Origin: Anaerolineae bacterium
GTDB taxonomy: Bacteria; Chloroflexota; Anaerolineae; DUEN01
Direction: 5' to 3'
Assembly (NCBI GenBank): GCA_025060615.1
Contig: JANXBS010000003.1
Location: 48,441 to 112,440 of the forward strand
Length of the DNA stretch: 64,000 nucleotides
Numbering within the stretch: the stretch's first letter is position 1; every line of letters starts with the position of its first letter. Shown in pieces: positions 25,291-35,350 of the stretch. Made by a program: the position numbers and the translations under genes. The notes beneath the pieces are model-generated. The model had not been told where the DNA came from, ran no database searches, and was given only the letters and a program-made list of their open reading frames with translations.

Positions 25291-25381
25291 TTGTTGGGAG
25301 TGGGAGGAATTGGCGTGGTTAAGCCTCGTAATTGCCAAAACAGTGGGACGTGAAACGGGTTTAACAGGGGATCAAATGAGA

Positions 25382-26365
25382 TCAGATGGGAGCACGCTTC
25401 GATCTCTGAGAGAGGGCCTCTGGACTTTCTGAGGCTAAATCGTGGGCCAAGAACAGGATAGCGCGATCCTTCTCTGAGCTGCCAAGATTGAGGAAGCCGC
25501 AAGCGCGGAACCCCGCTTTAAGGTAGGCACCAATTCCCACGTTATTGGCATCCACTTCCGTGAGCAGGCGGGCTAGCCCTTGCGCCTTTGTGAAAGCTAC
25601 TGCTTGCCTGATGAGCGCTGTCCCGATCCCCCAACGCCGATAATGTGGCAGCACGAACACTTGATACAACCGGGCCATGCCTTCACTACGGTGGAAGGTC
25701 ACGTCGGCGAAGCCAACCACCCGGCCACGGTCTAGCGCAACGATCAGCGCGCGCTCGGGCCTAGCCACATCGGCGCCCAGATCTCGATCGGGTAGCTGAT
25801 AGGCCTGGCTGATCTCCTGGACGATAGCTGCCTGTTCCGGCGTGGCCAACCGGTAAGTGATCGCACGCGCTCGAGACCACTCGTGTAGTGCCTGCCGGTG
25901 CGTCTGGAAGGCAATCTGGTCATCAGGCGGAAGCGTCTCCAGGGTAAACCACCCCACCTCCATCGCATCGTCTCCGGCCCTTAAGGTGCCTCCGATGACA
26001 TGAGCCGCATACAGGATGAGCACCCCGCGCGCGTCGCCCTCCGCTCCGAAGGAGTACACCCCCAGAAGCCCGTCCAGCTCGACGATCAGACCGCTTTCCT
26101 CACGCGTTTCACGAATGGCTGCCTCTTCAACCGATTCGTCGGCCTCGACGTAGCCTGCTGGCAAGCCCCATAACCCTCGGCCTGGTTCTACGCCGCGTCG
26201 CACCAACATGATGTAATCATCCTGCTCCACCAAAGTGCCTGCTGCGACAGCTGGATTTAGGTAGAAAATGAAGCCGCAAGCAGGGCATACCGGCCTCACT
26301 CGATCGCCCACTGGCCGTTGTTCTAGACGGGCGCTACACTGAGGACAGTATTTCACCCATCTCAT
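25382..26365 (-). CDS. Zinc-ribbon Nudix hydrolase fused to a GNAT acetyltransferase
   Basis: 327 residues from the ATG at 26365, which follows GGAGG. A four-Cys zinc ribbon (Cys7, 10, 27, 30) comes first, as in NudC-like proteins. The Nudix box at 71-93 is complete: Gly71, Glu77, Arg85-Glu86, Arg88-Glu89-Glu90 and Gly92. From about 175 follows a GNAT domain with V-F-V-L-P-H-Y-R-R-W-G-I-G-T-A-L-I (acetyl-CoA loop) and N-N-V-G-I-G-A-Y-L-K-A-G-F. The Nudix part likely cleaves a nucleoside-diphosphate derivative; the GNAT target is unknown. The two domains may act on related substrates. Confidence 0.88.
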   Translation of the reverse strand: MRWVKYCPQCSARLEQRPVGDRVRPVCPACGFIFYLNPAVAAGTLVEQDDYIMLVRRGVEPGRGLWGLPAGYVEADESVEEAAIRETREESGLIVELDGLLGVYSFGAEGDARGVLILYAAHVIGGTLRAGDDAMEVGWFTLETLPPDDQIAFQTHRQALHEWSRARAITYRLATPEQAAIVQEISQAYQLPDRDLGADVARPERALIVALDRGRVVGFADVTFHRSEGMARLYQVFVLPHYRRWGIGTALIRQAVAFTKAQGLARLLTEVDANNVGIGAYLKAGFRACGFLNLGSSEKDRAILFLAHDLASESPEALSQRSKRAPI

Positions 26366-26453
26366 GCCATCCTCCATCAATGATTCTCGCGCGAAGGCGA
26401 AAACATGACAAGCCTCCCCATTGGGCGTGACCATCTGGGGAAGAGATGAACCG

Positions 26454-26482
26454 TTGTGAAAATTCGGAGAGTATGGTATGAT
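26454..26482 (+). promoter_or_regulatory. Promoter of the phosphoesterase gene
   Basis: TTGTGA (26454-26459), 17 bases, TATGAT (26477-26482) preceded by TATGG; transcription would start about 20 bases before the ATG at 26509. Confidence 0.6.
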
Positions 26483-26508
26483 GCGGCTACCTTTCTAGGA
26501 GGGCATCC

Positions 26509-27267
26509 ATGCGTGTGCTGGTCCTGTCTGATATCCACGCCAACCTAGCCGCTCTGGAGGCGGTGTTGGCCGATGCCGACGGATTCGGATACGATGAGGT
26601 CTGGTGTCTGGGCGACGTGGTCGGCTACGGCCCAGATCCAAACGAGTGCATTGAACGGCTGCGCAATCTGCCTAACAAACTCATCTGTGTGGCCGGCAAT
26701 CACGACTGGGCCGCCTTGGGACGGCTGGACATCGAAGATTTCAACCCCGAAGCGCGGCAGGCTGTCCAGTGGACTCAGGCAGCGCTGACCCCAAGCCATC
26801 GCGCCTGGCTCGAGAGCCTGCCGGACATTCCTATCGTCCTGGGCCGCTACACCATCGCGCATGGCAGCCCTCGCCATCCCGTGTGGGAGTACATCCTCAC
26901 CCCCAGCGTAGCCCACAGCAATTTCGCCCATTTCTCCACCCCATACTGTCTCGTCGGACACACGCACATTCCTATTATCTACCGACTGAGCGAAAACGAG
27001 ACAGAAGGCCGCGCCCGTTGTCAGGCGCTGAATCCGATCCCCCATCACTGGATCGCGCTCGCCGGCTCCCATCGCTTAATCCTGAACCCTGGCAGCGTTG
27101 GACAACCGCGCGACAGCGACCCCCGAGCTAGCTACGCACTGCTAGACGTCGAGGACGAGCTCTGGATGTACCGTCGGTTACCTTATCCTGTTGAGCTCAC
27201 CCAGATGCGAATGCGGGAGGCTGGCCTGCCTGATCGCCTGATCGCCCGCTTAGCATACGGTTGGTAA
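26509..27267 (+). CDS. Calcineurin-like metallophosphoesterase
   Basis: 252 residues, without signal peptide. Metal-binding motifs occur in order: S-D-I-H-A-N at 8-13, G-D-V-V-G-Y-G-P near 38, G-N-H-D near 64, and G-H-T-H-I-P near 150. This arrangement is that of the YfcE/MJ0936-like phosphodiesterase family with two metal ions. The natural substrate is not clear. AGGAGG lies shortly before the ATG. Confidence 0.92.
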   Translation: MRVLVLSDIHANLAALEAVLADADGFGYDEVWCLGDVVGYGPDPNECIERLRNLPNKLICVAGNHDWAALGRLDIEDFNPEARQAVQWTQAALTPSHRAWLESLPDIPIVLGRYTIAHGSPRHPVWEYILTPSVAHSNFAHFSTPYCLVGHTHIPIIYRLSENETEGRARCQALNPIPHHWIALAGSHRLILNPGSVGQPRDSDPRASYALLDVEDELWMYRRLPYPVELTQMRMREAGLPDRLIARLAYGW

Positions 27268-27325
27268 TCAAATCCGGCGCGGCGACCAGGGGTTCCCCAA
27301 GAACTACCCGCCCAGGAGAGAACCC

Positions 27326-28195
27326 ATGAGCCGTATAGCCATTCTGTGGATTCTCGCTAGCCTCGTCCTCGGCGCGTGCGCTCCTGCGCAAGCTCCTCAG
27401 ACGGAACCTGTTGCGCCGGCCGTGGTGCCGAGAGCGGAAGCCGAGCCGTCAGAGAGGCTATCGCCCGATCAGGCGCCAAGTTTGGCGCCCAGGATGATTG
27501 TGAAACGAGCCGACCTCACCGTGGTGGTGCAGGATACTTTGGCGACCCTTGACGCGATCCGAGAAGTGGTAGAGAGCATGGGCGGATATGTCACTGACTC
27601 TAACCTCTACCGAGTGGACGGCCAGATGCAAGCTCGCGTCACCGTTCGCGTGCCAGTGGATCGCCTGAACGATGCCTTGAGGCAGATCAAGGACCTGGCT
27701 GTGCGGGTGGACCGCGAGAACACCTCGACAGAAGATGTGACAGAGGAGTATACGGATAACGCCAGCCGGCTGCGCAACCTAGAGGCGACCGAACAGGAGC
27801 TGCTGGCCCTGCTGCGCGAGGTCCGGGAGAGGCCGAACGCCACAGCCGATGAGATCTTGGCCGTCCACCGCCGGATCACAGAGGTGCGCGACGAAATCGA
27901 ACGACTGAAGGGGCGTCAACAGCTTCTGGACCACCTAGTCGCGCTGGCCACAATCGCCATCGAGATCATCCCGGACGAACTTACCCGGCCCATCGTCGAG
28001 CGAGCATGGCGGCCGCACCAGACCGCGCGCGAGGCCTTTCGCGCTCTGCTCACCGGGCTGCGGTGGCTGGCGGACCTGGCGATCTGGATTGTGATCTTCG
28101 TGCTGCCTATCTTGGTCTTGGTCGCGCTGCCGTTCGTGGCGCTGGTGCTCATCATCCAACGCATCCGCCAGGCTGGCCGCCGGCCGAATCCGTAG
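27326..28195 (+). CDS. DUF4349 lipoprotein with C-terminal membrane helices
   Basis: 289 residues. The signal ends in L-V-L-G-A-Cys18, a lipobox, followed by a Pro/Ala/Glu linker. About 55-215 matches DUF4349: the I-V-K-R-A-D-L-T-V-V-V start, G-G-Y-V-T-D-S-N, and V-P-V-D-R-L-N-D-A-L, then a coiled-coil-like helix (about 130-205, Leu/Glu rich). A hydrophobic C-terminal region (about 240-280) can cross the membrane. Family function is unknown; it is often an envelope-anchored protein in Chloroflexi and Firmicutes. It converges with the next gene 16 bases away. Confidence 0.85.
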   Translation: MSRIAILWILASLVLGACAPAQAPQTEPVAPAVVPRAEAEPSERLSPDQAPSLAPRMIVKRADLTVVVQDTLATLDAIREVVESMGGYVTDSNLYRVDGQMQARVTVRVPVDRLNDALRQIKDLAVRVDRENTSTEDVTEEYTDNASRLRNLEATEQELLALLREVRERPNATADEILAVHRRITEVRDEIERLKGRQQLLDHLVALATIAIEIIPDELTRPIVERAWRPHQTAREAFRALLTGLRWLADLAIWIVIFVLPILVLVALPFVALVLIIQRIRQAGRRPNP

Positions 28196-28211
28196 CTTGA
28201 TGATGGGCTGA

Positions 28212-30623
28212 CTATTTGTGATTGCGTTGTAAGCGGTGATAGGTCTGAAACCATTCCGCCAGCTCCGATTTACGGCGCTCTTCCTCCTGGGTCGCTTGAG
28301 AGGCGCGAAAGGCGTCAAGGCGGCGGGAGATCTCGGCGTGCACTTCCCTAGGATTGGGCACGAAGACGAATCGAAACGCTCCCACTTCAGCCGCCGTCTG
28401 AATGGTGACGTCGCCGTACCCCAGCACAAAAGCGAGCAGATGGGGAATGTGAGAATTCACATTCTGTACCATGCCTAAGCTGGCCTCTCGTCGCTCCTCT
28501 GAGAAAAAGAGCGGCTTCTTTTCAATGTCAATGATGCGATCGCTGGTCACGATGTAGACATCGTTGCGCCAGTCAGCGTACTGCCAGAGCAGCCAAAGTA
28601 CCGAGGCCAACTCTAGCAATGAGAAGAGAAACACGGCAGAGGCTGTCTCTACCCCTTGGGCTCTTAAATCCCCCCAGCTCTGCCACACGAGTACAGCTAC
28701 CGCGGGCACTGCGATCGTGAAGAGGAGCGGCCACCCTGTTCGCAGCAAGAGGTTCAACCAGTGTTTGCGCCACGTGATGCGATCTCCCTCTTCCTCGCGA
28801 AATGGGAAGAGGCGAAAACGGAGGGAAGATCGGCGCGAGGTTGTCCCTGACGCCGACGTGGCCGGCCAGACCGTCAACGTTGCCTGCGGTGGCGCGGGGA
28901 GTATGCCCAACTCCAGATGCTCCTCTAGTTCGCGACGGATGCGCTCTCGGCTGGTAGCTTGAACGCCGGCCAGCCGTCGGGTCATCTGTTCGAAGATGTG
29001 CTGCTTGGCCGTCTCCGGATCCGGTAGATAGTCGAACTCGAGCCGTCCAACGGTGGCCGCGGTCTGCACAGTGATGGTGCCATACCCTAGCAGCTGTCCT
29101 AACCAGCGACGGCGGACGTGGATGTCCTGGATCTTCTCCAACGGGGCCTCGAAGCGACTTTCTGAGGTAAGAATGACTCGCTCCTGGTGGATCACCCGGC
29201 GCGTAGTCACAATGAGCCAATCGTTGGACCAGTCTATGGCCACCCAGGCGATGCACCCCAGAATGAATATCGTCAAGGCTAGGATTGACTCTTCAAGGAT
29301 AGGCCGGATATGCTGTCCGAGCCCGTAATAGGCGAGGGCGAAGAGCGCAAGCCAGAGGAGCACCAGGATGGCGATGCGCCTCACCAGTAGCCACCAATGC
29401 CTTCGCGAGCTGTACACGACCACTTCTTCCCGCTGAGCCGAGACCGCAATCGGTTGCCGCAGCTTGACCTGGACGGTCGGGCTTAGGCGGAGGCGCTCTC
29501 TGGCCTCTGGATGTTCCCGCAGGAAATGCTCGAAATCGTCGTGGTACAGCACCAGCCAGTTTGTGGGGATCACAGCCTCTACCGTGGCGTCGCGTGGCTC
29601 CTGCAAGATCAGGGAGGTCTCACCGAATGCAGCACCTGGCGTCAAGAAATCAGTGGGCCGCTCCTGCCTTCGCTCATCGGTGACCCGCACGATGGCCTCG
29701 CCAGCGTCGAGGATGTAAAAGGCATTGCCTGGCTCTCCCTGTCGGGTCACCTCTCGGTGCGCCGGATAATGCACCCAGCAGACGTACCCGCTGAGCGCCC
29801 TCAGCTCTTCGTCGCGGAGGGAACGGAACAGCTCGGTGTTCCGCAACCGCTGTACGATGTCAGGAGGCCTCGTCAGCACCCTGCGTACGATGGGGAACGC
29901 CGTGAGGAACCACTCAAAATCGGACGTCCTCATACAGTATAGAGAGGTCAAAACCCGAGCCCGCGCCGAGCTCACCCGTCGGCTTCCCAGAGCTTGGTGG
30001 CCGCCGAAGTAATGGCCGGCTGCCAGCACCACCTCGCCTGCTTCCCCAATCCGCGCTATCGCCTGCCCTCGATCAATCAGGCAAAGGGCCGGCTCAGCCT
30101 CGCCTGCGGAGAGGATCTGCTGGTCAGGCCCCACCTCGCGTTGCTCAAATAAATCCACGATCCAACGCAACTGCTCGTCTGTTAAGATGCTCAGCAGCGG
30201 CATTGCCCGGAGGCGACGAACCGCGGCCGTCCTCAACAGCCGCTCTCTTAGAGCTGGATAGCGAGCCTGTAATCGGATCAAATCGGTGGCCGGCAGCCAC
30301 AGCAAGAGGCTTGGCTCTAGTGCTTGGGCATTGGATAGCTGAACGCCATCCTCCAAAACGCTACGAAAGCCGAAGGCCTGCCCTTTTGATACGATGCGCC
30401 GGAACACCTCTTGCCCGTTTTCATCGGTGCGCCATTCCAGGACTTGGCCCTCTGCTACCAGAAAAAGGCCAATCGCAGTCTCACCCATGTCACCCTGATA
30501 GAAGATCGGGCCGATGACCTCTCGCCTTTGCGCTTTAGCGGCGATCTGTTGTAGCAGCTCTTTGGGCAGGCCTTGGAGAAGCGGGGCGTTTTGCAACAAC
30601 GCTAACACTTGGTTCGCTTCCAT
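28212..30623 (-). CDS. Membrane protein with three cNMP-binding-type and two bacterial PH domains
   Basis: 803 residues from the ATG at 30623, four bases after cdsA. About 1-120, 135-250 and 255-375 look like three cyclic-nucleotide-binding-type beta-barrels; the third has the clearest phosphate-binding cassette (G-E-T-S-L-I-L-Q-E-P-R-D-A-T) and the first two are degenerate. A membrane hairpin (about 405-455) then leads to a bacterial PH domain (bPH2) with R-V-I-H-Q-E-R. A second membrane hairpin (about 615-675) precedes another PH domain (D-R-I-I-D-I-E-K-K). No enzyme domain is visible. The order suggests an envelope sensor that couples ligand binding to membrane state. Confidence 0.75.
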   Translation of the reverse strand: MEANQVLALLQNAPLLQGLPKELLQQIAAKAQRREVIGPIFYQGDMGETAIGLFLVAEGQVLEWRTDENGQEVFRRIVSKGQAFGFRSVLEDGVQLSNAQALEPSLLLWLPATDLIRLQARYPALRERLLRTAAVRRLRAMPLLSILTDEQLRWIVDLFEQREVGPDQQILSAGEAEPALCLIDRGQAIARIGEAGEVVLAAGHYFGGHQALGSRRVSSARARVLTSLYCMRTSDFEWFLTAFPIVRRVLTRPPDIVQRLRNTELFRSLRDEELRALSGYVCWVHYPAHREVTRQGEPGNAFYILDAGEAIVRVTDERRQERPTDFLTPGAAFGETSLILQEPRDATVEAVIPTNWLVLYHDDFEHFLREHPEARERLRLSPTVQVKLRQPIAVSAQREEVVVYSSRRHWWLLVRRIAILVLLWLALFALAYYGLGQHIRPILEESILALTIFILGCIAWVAIDWSNDWLIVTTRRVIHQERVILTSESRFEAPLEKIQDIHVRRRWLGQLLGYGTITVQTAATVGRLEFDYLPDPETAKQHIFEQMTRRLAGVQATSRERIRRELEEHLELGILPAPPQATLTVWPATSASGTTSRRSSLRFRLFPFREEEGDRITWRKHWLNLLLRTGWPLLFTIAVPAVAVLVWQSWGDLRAQGVETASAVFLFSLLELASVLWLLWQYADWRNDVYIVTSDRIIDIEKKPLFFSEERREASLGMVQNVNSHIPHLLAFVLGYGDVTIQTAAEVGAFRFVFVPNPREVHAEISRRLDAFRASQATQEEERRKSELAEWFQTYHRLQRNHK

Positions 30624-30627
30624 AGGG

Positions 30628-31437
30628 CTATTCCAGTAACAACGAGGCGCAGTAAGCGGCAGGGATGACAAAAAGCAGGCTATCCAGACGATCGAGCATC
30701 CCGCCATGGCCTGGGATGAGCCGACCGGAGTCTTTGGCTCCTACCTGTCGCTTGATCATGGACTCAGCTAAATCGCCCAGAGGGGCTAGCGCACATAACA
30801 CACCTGCCAAGATGACAGCGGTGACGATGGGCAGCCTAATCAGCCACAATCCTAACACAGTACCACCAATGACGCCGACTATCCAGCCGCCGATTGCGCC
30901 CTCCCACGTCTTTTTGGGGCTGAGCCGCGGGGCTAGTGGATGTCGCCCCAAAGAGATGCCGATGAAATAGGCTCCAGAATCGGTGATCCAGGTGGTAATG
31001 GCCGCTAGCGCCACCCAATATAGGCCGTTGGGACGCATGCGCAAGGCCACAAAAGAAGCCAACAAAACGCCTAAATACGTTGCGCCTGCTACCGTCCAGG
31101 CCCAGTCTGTGGCTGGGCGCGGCTTGTCTGGGAAGATGGCTAAGGCCAAGGTCAGAATGAGACCAAGCTGTAAAACCACCGGAAAAGGGAGTTGCTGAGG
31201 CCAGAAGCCACTGACGATCATCGCCAACGCCCAGGCCACCCCTGCCCACGTATTAGGGTGGTACCCTCCTTGCTGCAATAACCGGAACAATTCCAGGCTG
31301 GCCAATATGCCCACCAGGGCAATGGTAGCCAGCCACCAATAACCGCCAGCGTAGGCCAGCCCGGCTACCAGCGGGATTAGCACAATGGCGCTGAGGATGC
31401 GATGGCGGAGCAAGGTGGGCCTCGTCGCGTGCGGCAT
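30628..31437 (-). CDS. cdsA: Phosphatidate cytidylyltransferase (CDP-diglyceride synthase)
   Basis: 269 residues with about seven to eight hydrophobic segments. The CdsA signature lies near the C-terminus: S-P-K-K-T-W-E-G-A-I-G-G and D-L-A-E-S-M-I-K-R-Q-V-G-A-K-D-S-G-R-L-I-P-G-H-G-G-M-L-D-R-L-D-S. It makes CDP-diacylglycerol from phosphatidate and CTP for phospholipid synthesis. It directly follows uppS, the standard bacterial order. Confidence 0.96.
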   Translation of the reverse strand: MPHATRPTLLRHRILSAIVLIPLVAGLAYAGGYWWLATIALVGILASLELFRLLQQGGYHPNTWAGVAWALAMIVSGFWPQQLPFPVVLQLGLILTLALAIFPDKPRPATDWAWTVAGATYLGVLLASFVALRMRPNGLYWVALAAITTWITDSGAYFIGISLGRHPLAPRLSPKKTWEGAIGGWIVGVIGGTVLGLWLIRLPIVTAVILAGVLCALAPLGDLAESMIKRQVGAKDSGRLIPGHGGMLDRLDSLLFVIPAAYCASLLLE

Positions 31438-31455
31438 GGAAGAAGAGGAGAAGCG

Positions 31456-32205
31456 TCAGCCAGAAGAGGGAACTTTGCCAAAGCGCCGCTCCCGGCGGGC
31501 GTACTCCAGCAGTGCTTTTCGCAACTCCTCTTTGTCAAAATCAGGCCAAAAGGTGGGGGTGGCATAGTACTCGGCGTAGGCCGCTTGCCAGATCAAGAAG
31601 TTACTCAGCCGGTACTCCCCTCCCGTGCGGATGATCAGGTCCGGGTCAGGCAATCCGCCCGTGTAGAGGTAGCGACTAAACAGCTCCTCGGTTAGCTCCT
31701 CAGGGCGGACGCCATCGGCCATTAGGTGGCGGATGGCGTCTAAAATCTCAGCGCGGCCACCGTAGTTGAAGGCCACGTTTAGGATGATCCGGTCATTATG
31801 CTGTGTCAGCTCCACCGCCGCGCGAATCTGCTCTTGGAGCGAGGGGTCAATGCCGCTCAGGCGGCCGCTGTGACGGATCTGCACGCCGTTCCGGTGCAAT
31901 TCGGGGAGCTGTCGTTGGATCGTCTCATTGAGCAGGCGCATGAGCCCTTGCACTTCCTCCGGCGGGCGCGCCCAGTTCTCTGTAGAGAAAGCATAAATCG
32001 TCAGCACCTTGATGCCGAACTCTACACACCCTTCCAGGACGCGGCGAATGTTCTCAGTGCCTGCGCGATGGCCCATTAGCCGCGGCAGGCCCCGCGCCCG
32101 AGCCCAGCGGCCGTTCCCATCCATGATGATGCCCACATGGTAAGGGATGCGCGTTAGCTCGGCCTCGATCACTGGTATCCGGTCCCCAACAGGGCGCGGC
32201 GACAC
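31456..32205 (-). CDS. uppS: Undecaprenyl-diphosphate synthase-type cis-prenyltransferase
   Basis: 249 residues with the family signatures [10 protein letters not shown] (catalytic Asp about 29), [16 protein letters not shown]-x-R-P and, near the C-terminus, [17 protein letters not shown]. It builds the C55 lipid carrier used for peptidoglycan and other glycans. It starts with GTG four bases after the frr stop codon, so translational coupling is likely. Confidence 0.96.
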   Translation of the reverse strand: MSPRPVGDRIPVIEAELTRIPYHVGIIMDGNGRWARARGLPRLMGHRAGTENIRRVLEGCVEFGIKVLTIYAFSTENWARPPEEVQGLMRLLNETIQRQLPELHRNGVQIRHSGRLSGIDPSLQEQIRAAVELTQHNDRIILNVAFNYGGRAEILDAIRHLMADGVRPEELTEELFSRYLYTGGLPDPDLIIRTGGEYRLSNFLIWQAAYAEYYATPTFWPDFDKEELRKALLEYARRERRFGKVPSSG

Positions 32206-32209
32206 CGGT

Positions 32210-32767
32210 CTAAACCTCCATAATCTCCGCTTCCTTCGCCTTGCCGATCTCGTCTACCCGCTCGATATAGCGATCGGTCAGCTTCTGGATATCTTCCAGC
32301 GCCCGATGCAGCTCATCCTCGGAGATCAGTTTCTCCCTCTCGAGCTCACGCAGATCATTGACCACGTCGCGTCGGATGTTGCGGATGGCCACGCGGCCTT
32401 CTTCCACCCGCCGTGCGACCAGCTTGACCAGCTCACGTCGTCGCTCTTCTGTCAGACGAGGGATCACTAGTCGGATCAGCTTGCCATCGTTGTTGGGGGT
32501 CAACCCCAAGTCAGACTTTAAGATCGCCTTTTCGATAGGGCCGATATCGCCAGGGTTAAATGGGCGGATGGTCAGCAGGCGCGGTTCTGGAGCGGAGATA
32601 GCGGCTAATTGATGCAAGGGGGTCGGCACCCCGTAATATTCCACCATCAGCCGTTCCACAAGAGCTGGTGTGGCTCGGCCAGTGCGTACGGTGCGCAAGT
32701 CCTCCTGTAGCGCTGCTACCGCCTTTTCCATGCGTTCCTCGGCGTCTCGCCGTAACTCGTTGATCAT
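32210..32767 (-). CDS. frr: Ribosome-recycling factor
   Basis: 185 residues from the ATG at 32767 with GAGGGG just before it; 24 extra upstream residues in frame have no support. Typical features: a long three-helix bundle with [13 protein letters not shown] and the C-terminal R-R-D[19 protein letters not shown]. Together with EF-G it splits ribosomes after termination. Confidence 0.97.
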   Translation of the reverse strand: MINELRRDAEERMEKAVAALQEDLRTVRTGRATPALVERLMVEYYGVPTPLHQLAAISAPEPRLLTIRPFNPGDIGPIEKAILKSDLGLTPNNDGKLIRLVIPRLTEERRRELVKLVARRVEEGRVAIRNIRRDVVNDLRELEREKLISEDELHRALEDIQKLTDRYIERVDEIGKAKEAEIMEV

Positions 32768-32847
32768 CCCCTCATCTCCTGGCAATAGCGGTTCTGACAA
32801 ATGCCGGTTCCATTCCGGGACAGAACAGGTCCCGGGCAAGGCTTAAT

Positions 32848-33561
32848 TTATGATATCACCGTGCCGACCGGCTCTCCGCATACCACCCGCTCTAGACTGT
32901 CCTCCTGCCATAGGTCAACGACATAGATGGGCAGATCATTGTCCATGCACAATGTGATGGCTGTGCTGTCCATGATGCCCACGCGCAGATTTAACGCCTC
33001 GATATAAGTTAACCGGTCGAAACGGCGCGCTTGAGGATCGAGCATCGGATCTCGATCGTATACGGCGTCCACTTTCGTGGCTTTGATGAGCACTTCGGCG
33101 TCAATCTCCATTGCGCGCAGGGCGGCCGCGGTATCGGTGGTGAAATACGGGTTGCCCGTCCCAGCTCCTAGGATGACCACGTAGCCCTTCTCCAGGTGGT
33201 GTATAGCGCGGCGGCGAATGTACGGCTCGGCGATCTCGCGCATCTCAATAGCGGTTTGGACACGGGTGGTCACCCCCATCCGTTCCAGCGCGTCCTGGAG
33301 TGCCAGGGCGTTCATAACAGTGGCTAGCATCCCCATATGATCTGCCGTCGCGCGATCCATCCCGTGTTCTAGACCGTCTTTCCCACGCCAGATGTTGCCG
33401 GCTCCAAGCACGATGGCGATTTCCACGCCCAGATCCTTGAGCTTACGCACCTTGTTCGCTACCTCTTCAGCGCGCTTGGGGTCAATCCCGAAGCCGCTAG
33501 CGCCAGCCAGGGCTTCCCCTCCTAGCTTGAGGAGGATGCGTCGGTATTTCAGCTCAGCCAT
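32848..33561 (-). CDS. pyrH: Uridylate kinase (UMP kinase)
   Basis: 237 residues of the amino-acid-kinase fold: [50 protein letters not shown] and the kinase metal region [10 protein letters not shown]. It phosphorylates UMP to UDP, the step after the pyrimidine operon at 48884-55532. It lies between tsf and frr as in most bacteria. Confidence 0.97.
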   Translation of the reverse strand: MAELKYRRILLKLGGEALAGASGFGIDPKRAEEVANKVRKLKDLGVEIAIVLGAGNIWRGKDGLEHGMDRATADHMGMLATVMNALALQDALERMGVTTRVQTAIEMREIAEPYIRRRAIHHLEKGYVVILGAGTGNPYFTTDTAAALRAMEIDAEVLIKATKVDAVYDRDPMLDPQARRFDRLTYIEALNLRVGIMDSTAITLCMDNDLPIYVVDLWQEDSLERVVCGEPVGTVIS

Positions 33562-33602
33562 CGTCTCTCCTCGCCTTTCGCTCTCTTCGGTTTAAGGGGG
33601 CT

Positions 33603-34205
33603 TTATTGTCCCAGTTCGTAGCGGACAAACCGGCGCACCACGATGTTTTCACCCAGTTTGGCGATGGACTGGGCGATCAGATCCTGCACCGTGATGCCCT
33701 CATCTCTGATAAACGGCTGGCGCAGAAGACAGACCTCATCATAGAACTTCTCCAGCTTGCCCTCGATGATGCGCTCGATGACCGGCTCGGGCTTACCCGA
33801 GTCAGCCAATTGTGAGCGGTAAAGCTGCCTTTCTCGCTCGATCACCTCAGTGGGCACATCCTCGGGGCGGATGTACTGCGGACGGGCGGCGACCACCTGC
33901 ATGGCTAGGTCTCTGGCAAGTTGCTGAAATTCGGGGGTTCGGGCCACGAAATCCGTCTCGCAGTTCAGCTCGACCAAGGCGGCCATTTTAGCCCCCGTGT
34001 GCACATAAAAGCCGATAATCCCCTCGCGCGCCTCACGGCTGGCCTTCTTGGCGGCGGTAGCTAGCCCTTTCTCGCGCAATAACTCCACCGCTTTGTCGAA
34101 ATCGCCACCTGTCTGCTGCAGCGCGTTCCGGCAGTCCAATATGCCCGCACCGGTCACGGCGCGTAGCTCTTTAATCTTTTCAGCTGTAATCTCCAAGGTT
34201 CTCAC
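33603..34205 (-). CDS. tsf: Elongation factor Ts
   Basis: 200 residues, the short EF-Ts type found in Thermus-like and other groups (E. coli has 283). The N-terminal UBA part has [16 protein letters not shown] and the core has [20 protein letters not shown]. It recycles EF-Tu-GDP. It follows rpsB after about 73 bases. Confidence 0.96.
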   Translation of the reverse strand: MRTLEITAEKIKELRAVTGAGILDCRNALQQTGGDFDKAVELLREKGLATAAKKASREAREGIIGFYVHTGAKMAALVELNCETDFVARTPEFQQLARDLAMQVVAARPQYIRPEDVPTEVIERERQLYRSQLADSGKPEPVIERIIEGKLEKFYDEVCLLRQPFIRDEGITVQDLIAQSIAKLGENIVVRRFVRYELGQ

Positions 34206-34278
34206 TCCTGAGGGTGTTTTTAACAGCGGCTATGCAGCAAGGAGGCCGGGCAATTCCGGCCTCCTCTCTTATCTCTTC

Positions 34279-35205
34279 TTATTCTTCGTATGCCTCGTCC
34301 TCTTCTTCCTCGTCGCCAGTGAAGACTTCAGCCGCAACCGCCTCTTCGTCCTCGTCTAACTCTAAGAGTGCCTCCTCCTCTTCCAACTCTTCCTCCAGCT
34401 CGATCAGCTCCTCTTCCTCTAGCTCGCCCAGGGCACCGGCCCTAATCTTGGCAAGTGTGGAGGGACCTAATAGTTGTTCCTCAGCCTTCATAGCCTCTTC
34501 TTCTTCAGCTACAGTCACTGCGCGGATTTGCCGGCCTTCGAGGGCTGCATCGGCGATTTTGCTAGTGATCAGCTTGATCGCTCGAATGGCATCGTCATTG
34601 GAGGGGATCACGTGGTCAATAGGTTCTGGATCGCAATTGGTGTCTACCATGGCAACGATAGGGATGCCCAATCGGTTCGCTTCCTGAACAGCGATGTTCT
34701 CTCGACGTACGTCAATCAGGAAGAGCAAATCCGGCAATCGGCGCATGGTTCTGAGACCCCCCAGACGGCGATTGAGCTTTTCGATCTCACGTTGGAGCAG
34801 AAGAGCCTCCTTCTTGGGGAGCATCTCCAGCTCGCCGTTGTCCCGGCGCTGTTCCAGTTCGATGAGATAGTCAATACGCTGCCGGATGGTGCGGAAGTTC
34901 GTGAGGGTGCCGCCAAGCCAGCGTTCATTGACATAAGGCATGCCGCACCGCTCAGCTTCAGTGCGAATGATCTCCTGGGCTTGCTTTTTCGTCCCCGCAA
35001 ATAGGATGATGCCTCCCTCAGCTACGGTATCGCGCACCAGCTTATAGGCCTGATCCAGGCGGGTCATGGTCTGTTGTAGATCGATGATGTGGATTCCGTT
35101 GCGCTCCGTGAAGATATACTGCTTCATCTTCGGGTTCCATCGCCGCACACGATGGCCGAAGTGAACCCCTGCCTCCAGGAGCTGCTTCATGGTTACGACT
35201 GGCAC
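34279..35205 (-). CDS. rpsB: 30S ribosomal protein S2 with acidic C-terminal tail
   Basis: 308 residues from the GTG at 35205, which follows AAGGAGGA by seven bases and gives [18 protein letters not shown], the usual S2 start; a longer frame to 35241 has no spaced ribosome site. S2 stretches: [25 protein letters not shown] and [14 protein letters not shown]. The last about 70 residues are very Glu-rich (for example [11 protein letters not shown]), an extension common in some phyla but absent from E. coli. Confidence 0.97.
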   Translation of the reverse strand: MPVVTMKQLLEAGVHFGHRVRRWNPKMKQYIFTERNGIHIIDLQQTMTRLDQAYKLVRDTVAEGGIILFAGTKKQAQEIIRTEAERCGMPYVNERWLGGTLTNFRTIRQRIDYLIELEQRRDNGELEMLPKKEALLLQREIEKLNRRLGGLRTMRRLPDLLFLIDVRRENIAVQEANRLGIPIVAMVDTNCDPEPIDHVIPSNDDAIRAIKLITSKIADAALEGRQIRAVTVAEEEEAMKAEEQLLGPSTLAKIRAGALGELEEEELIELEEELEEEEALLELDEDEEAVAAEVFTGDEEEEDEAYEE

Positions 35206-35260
35206 TTTAAATTCCTCCTTTTTCTGTTTTTGTCCCGCCACTCCTGCATCCTGCGCCGAA

Positions 35261-35280
35261 CCGCCTGACCGATCAGGCGG
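35261..35280 (-). promoter_or_regulatory. Hairpin in the rpsB leader
   Basis: CCGCCTGA (35261-35268) and TCAGGCGG (35273-35280) pair around a 4-base loop in the roughly 140-base leader of rpsB. Ribosomal-protein leaders are often autoregulated by such structures; here that is inference. Confidence 0.4.
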
Positions 35281-35350
35281 CAGGAGGGCTGCAGTATCCC
35301 GGTTAGGGATTCAGGAGTGTGTGTTTTAGGCGCAACTCGCCCGAAGGGAA

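Noticed and set aside
34474-35004. 176-residue plus-strand frame inside rpsB
   Set aside because: Antisense to the ribosomal protein gene, with no ribosome site.
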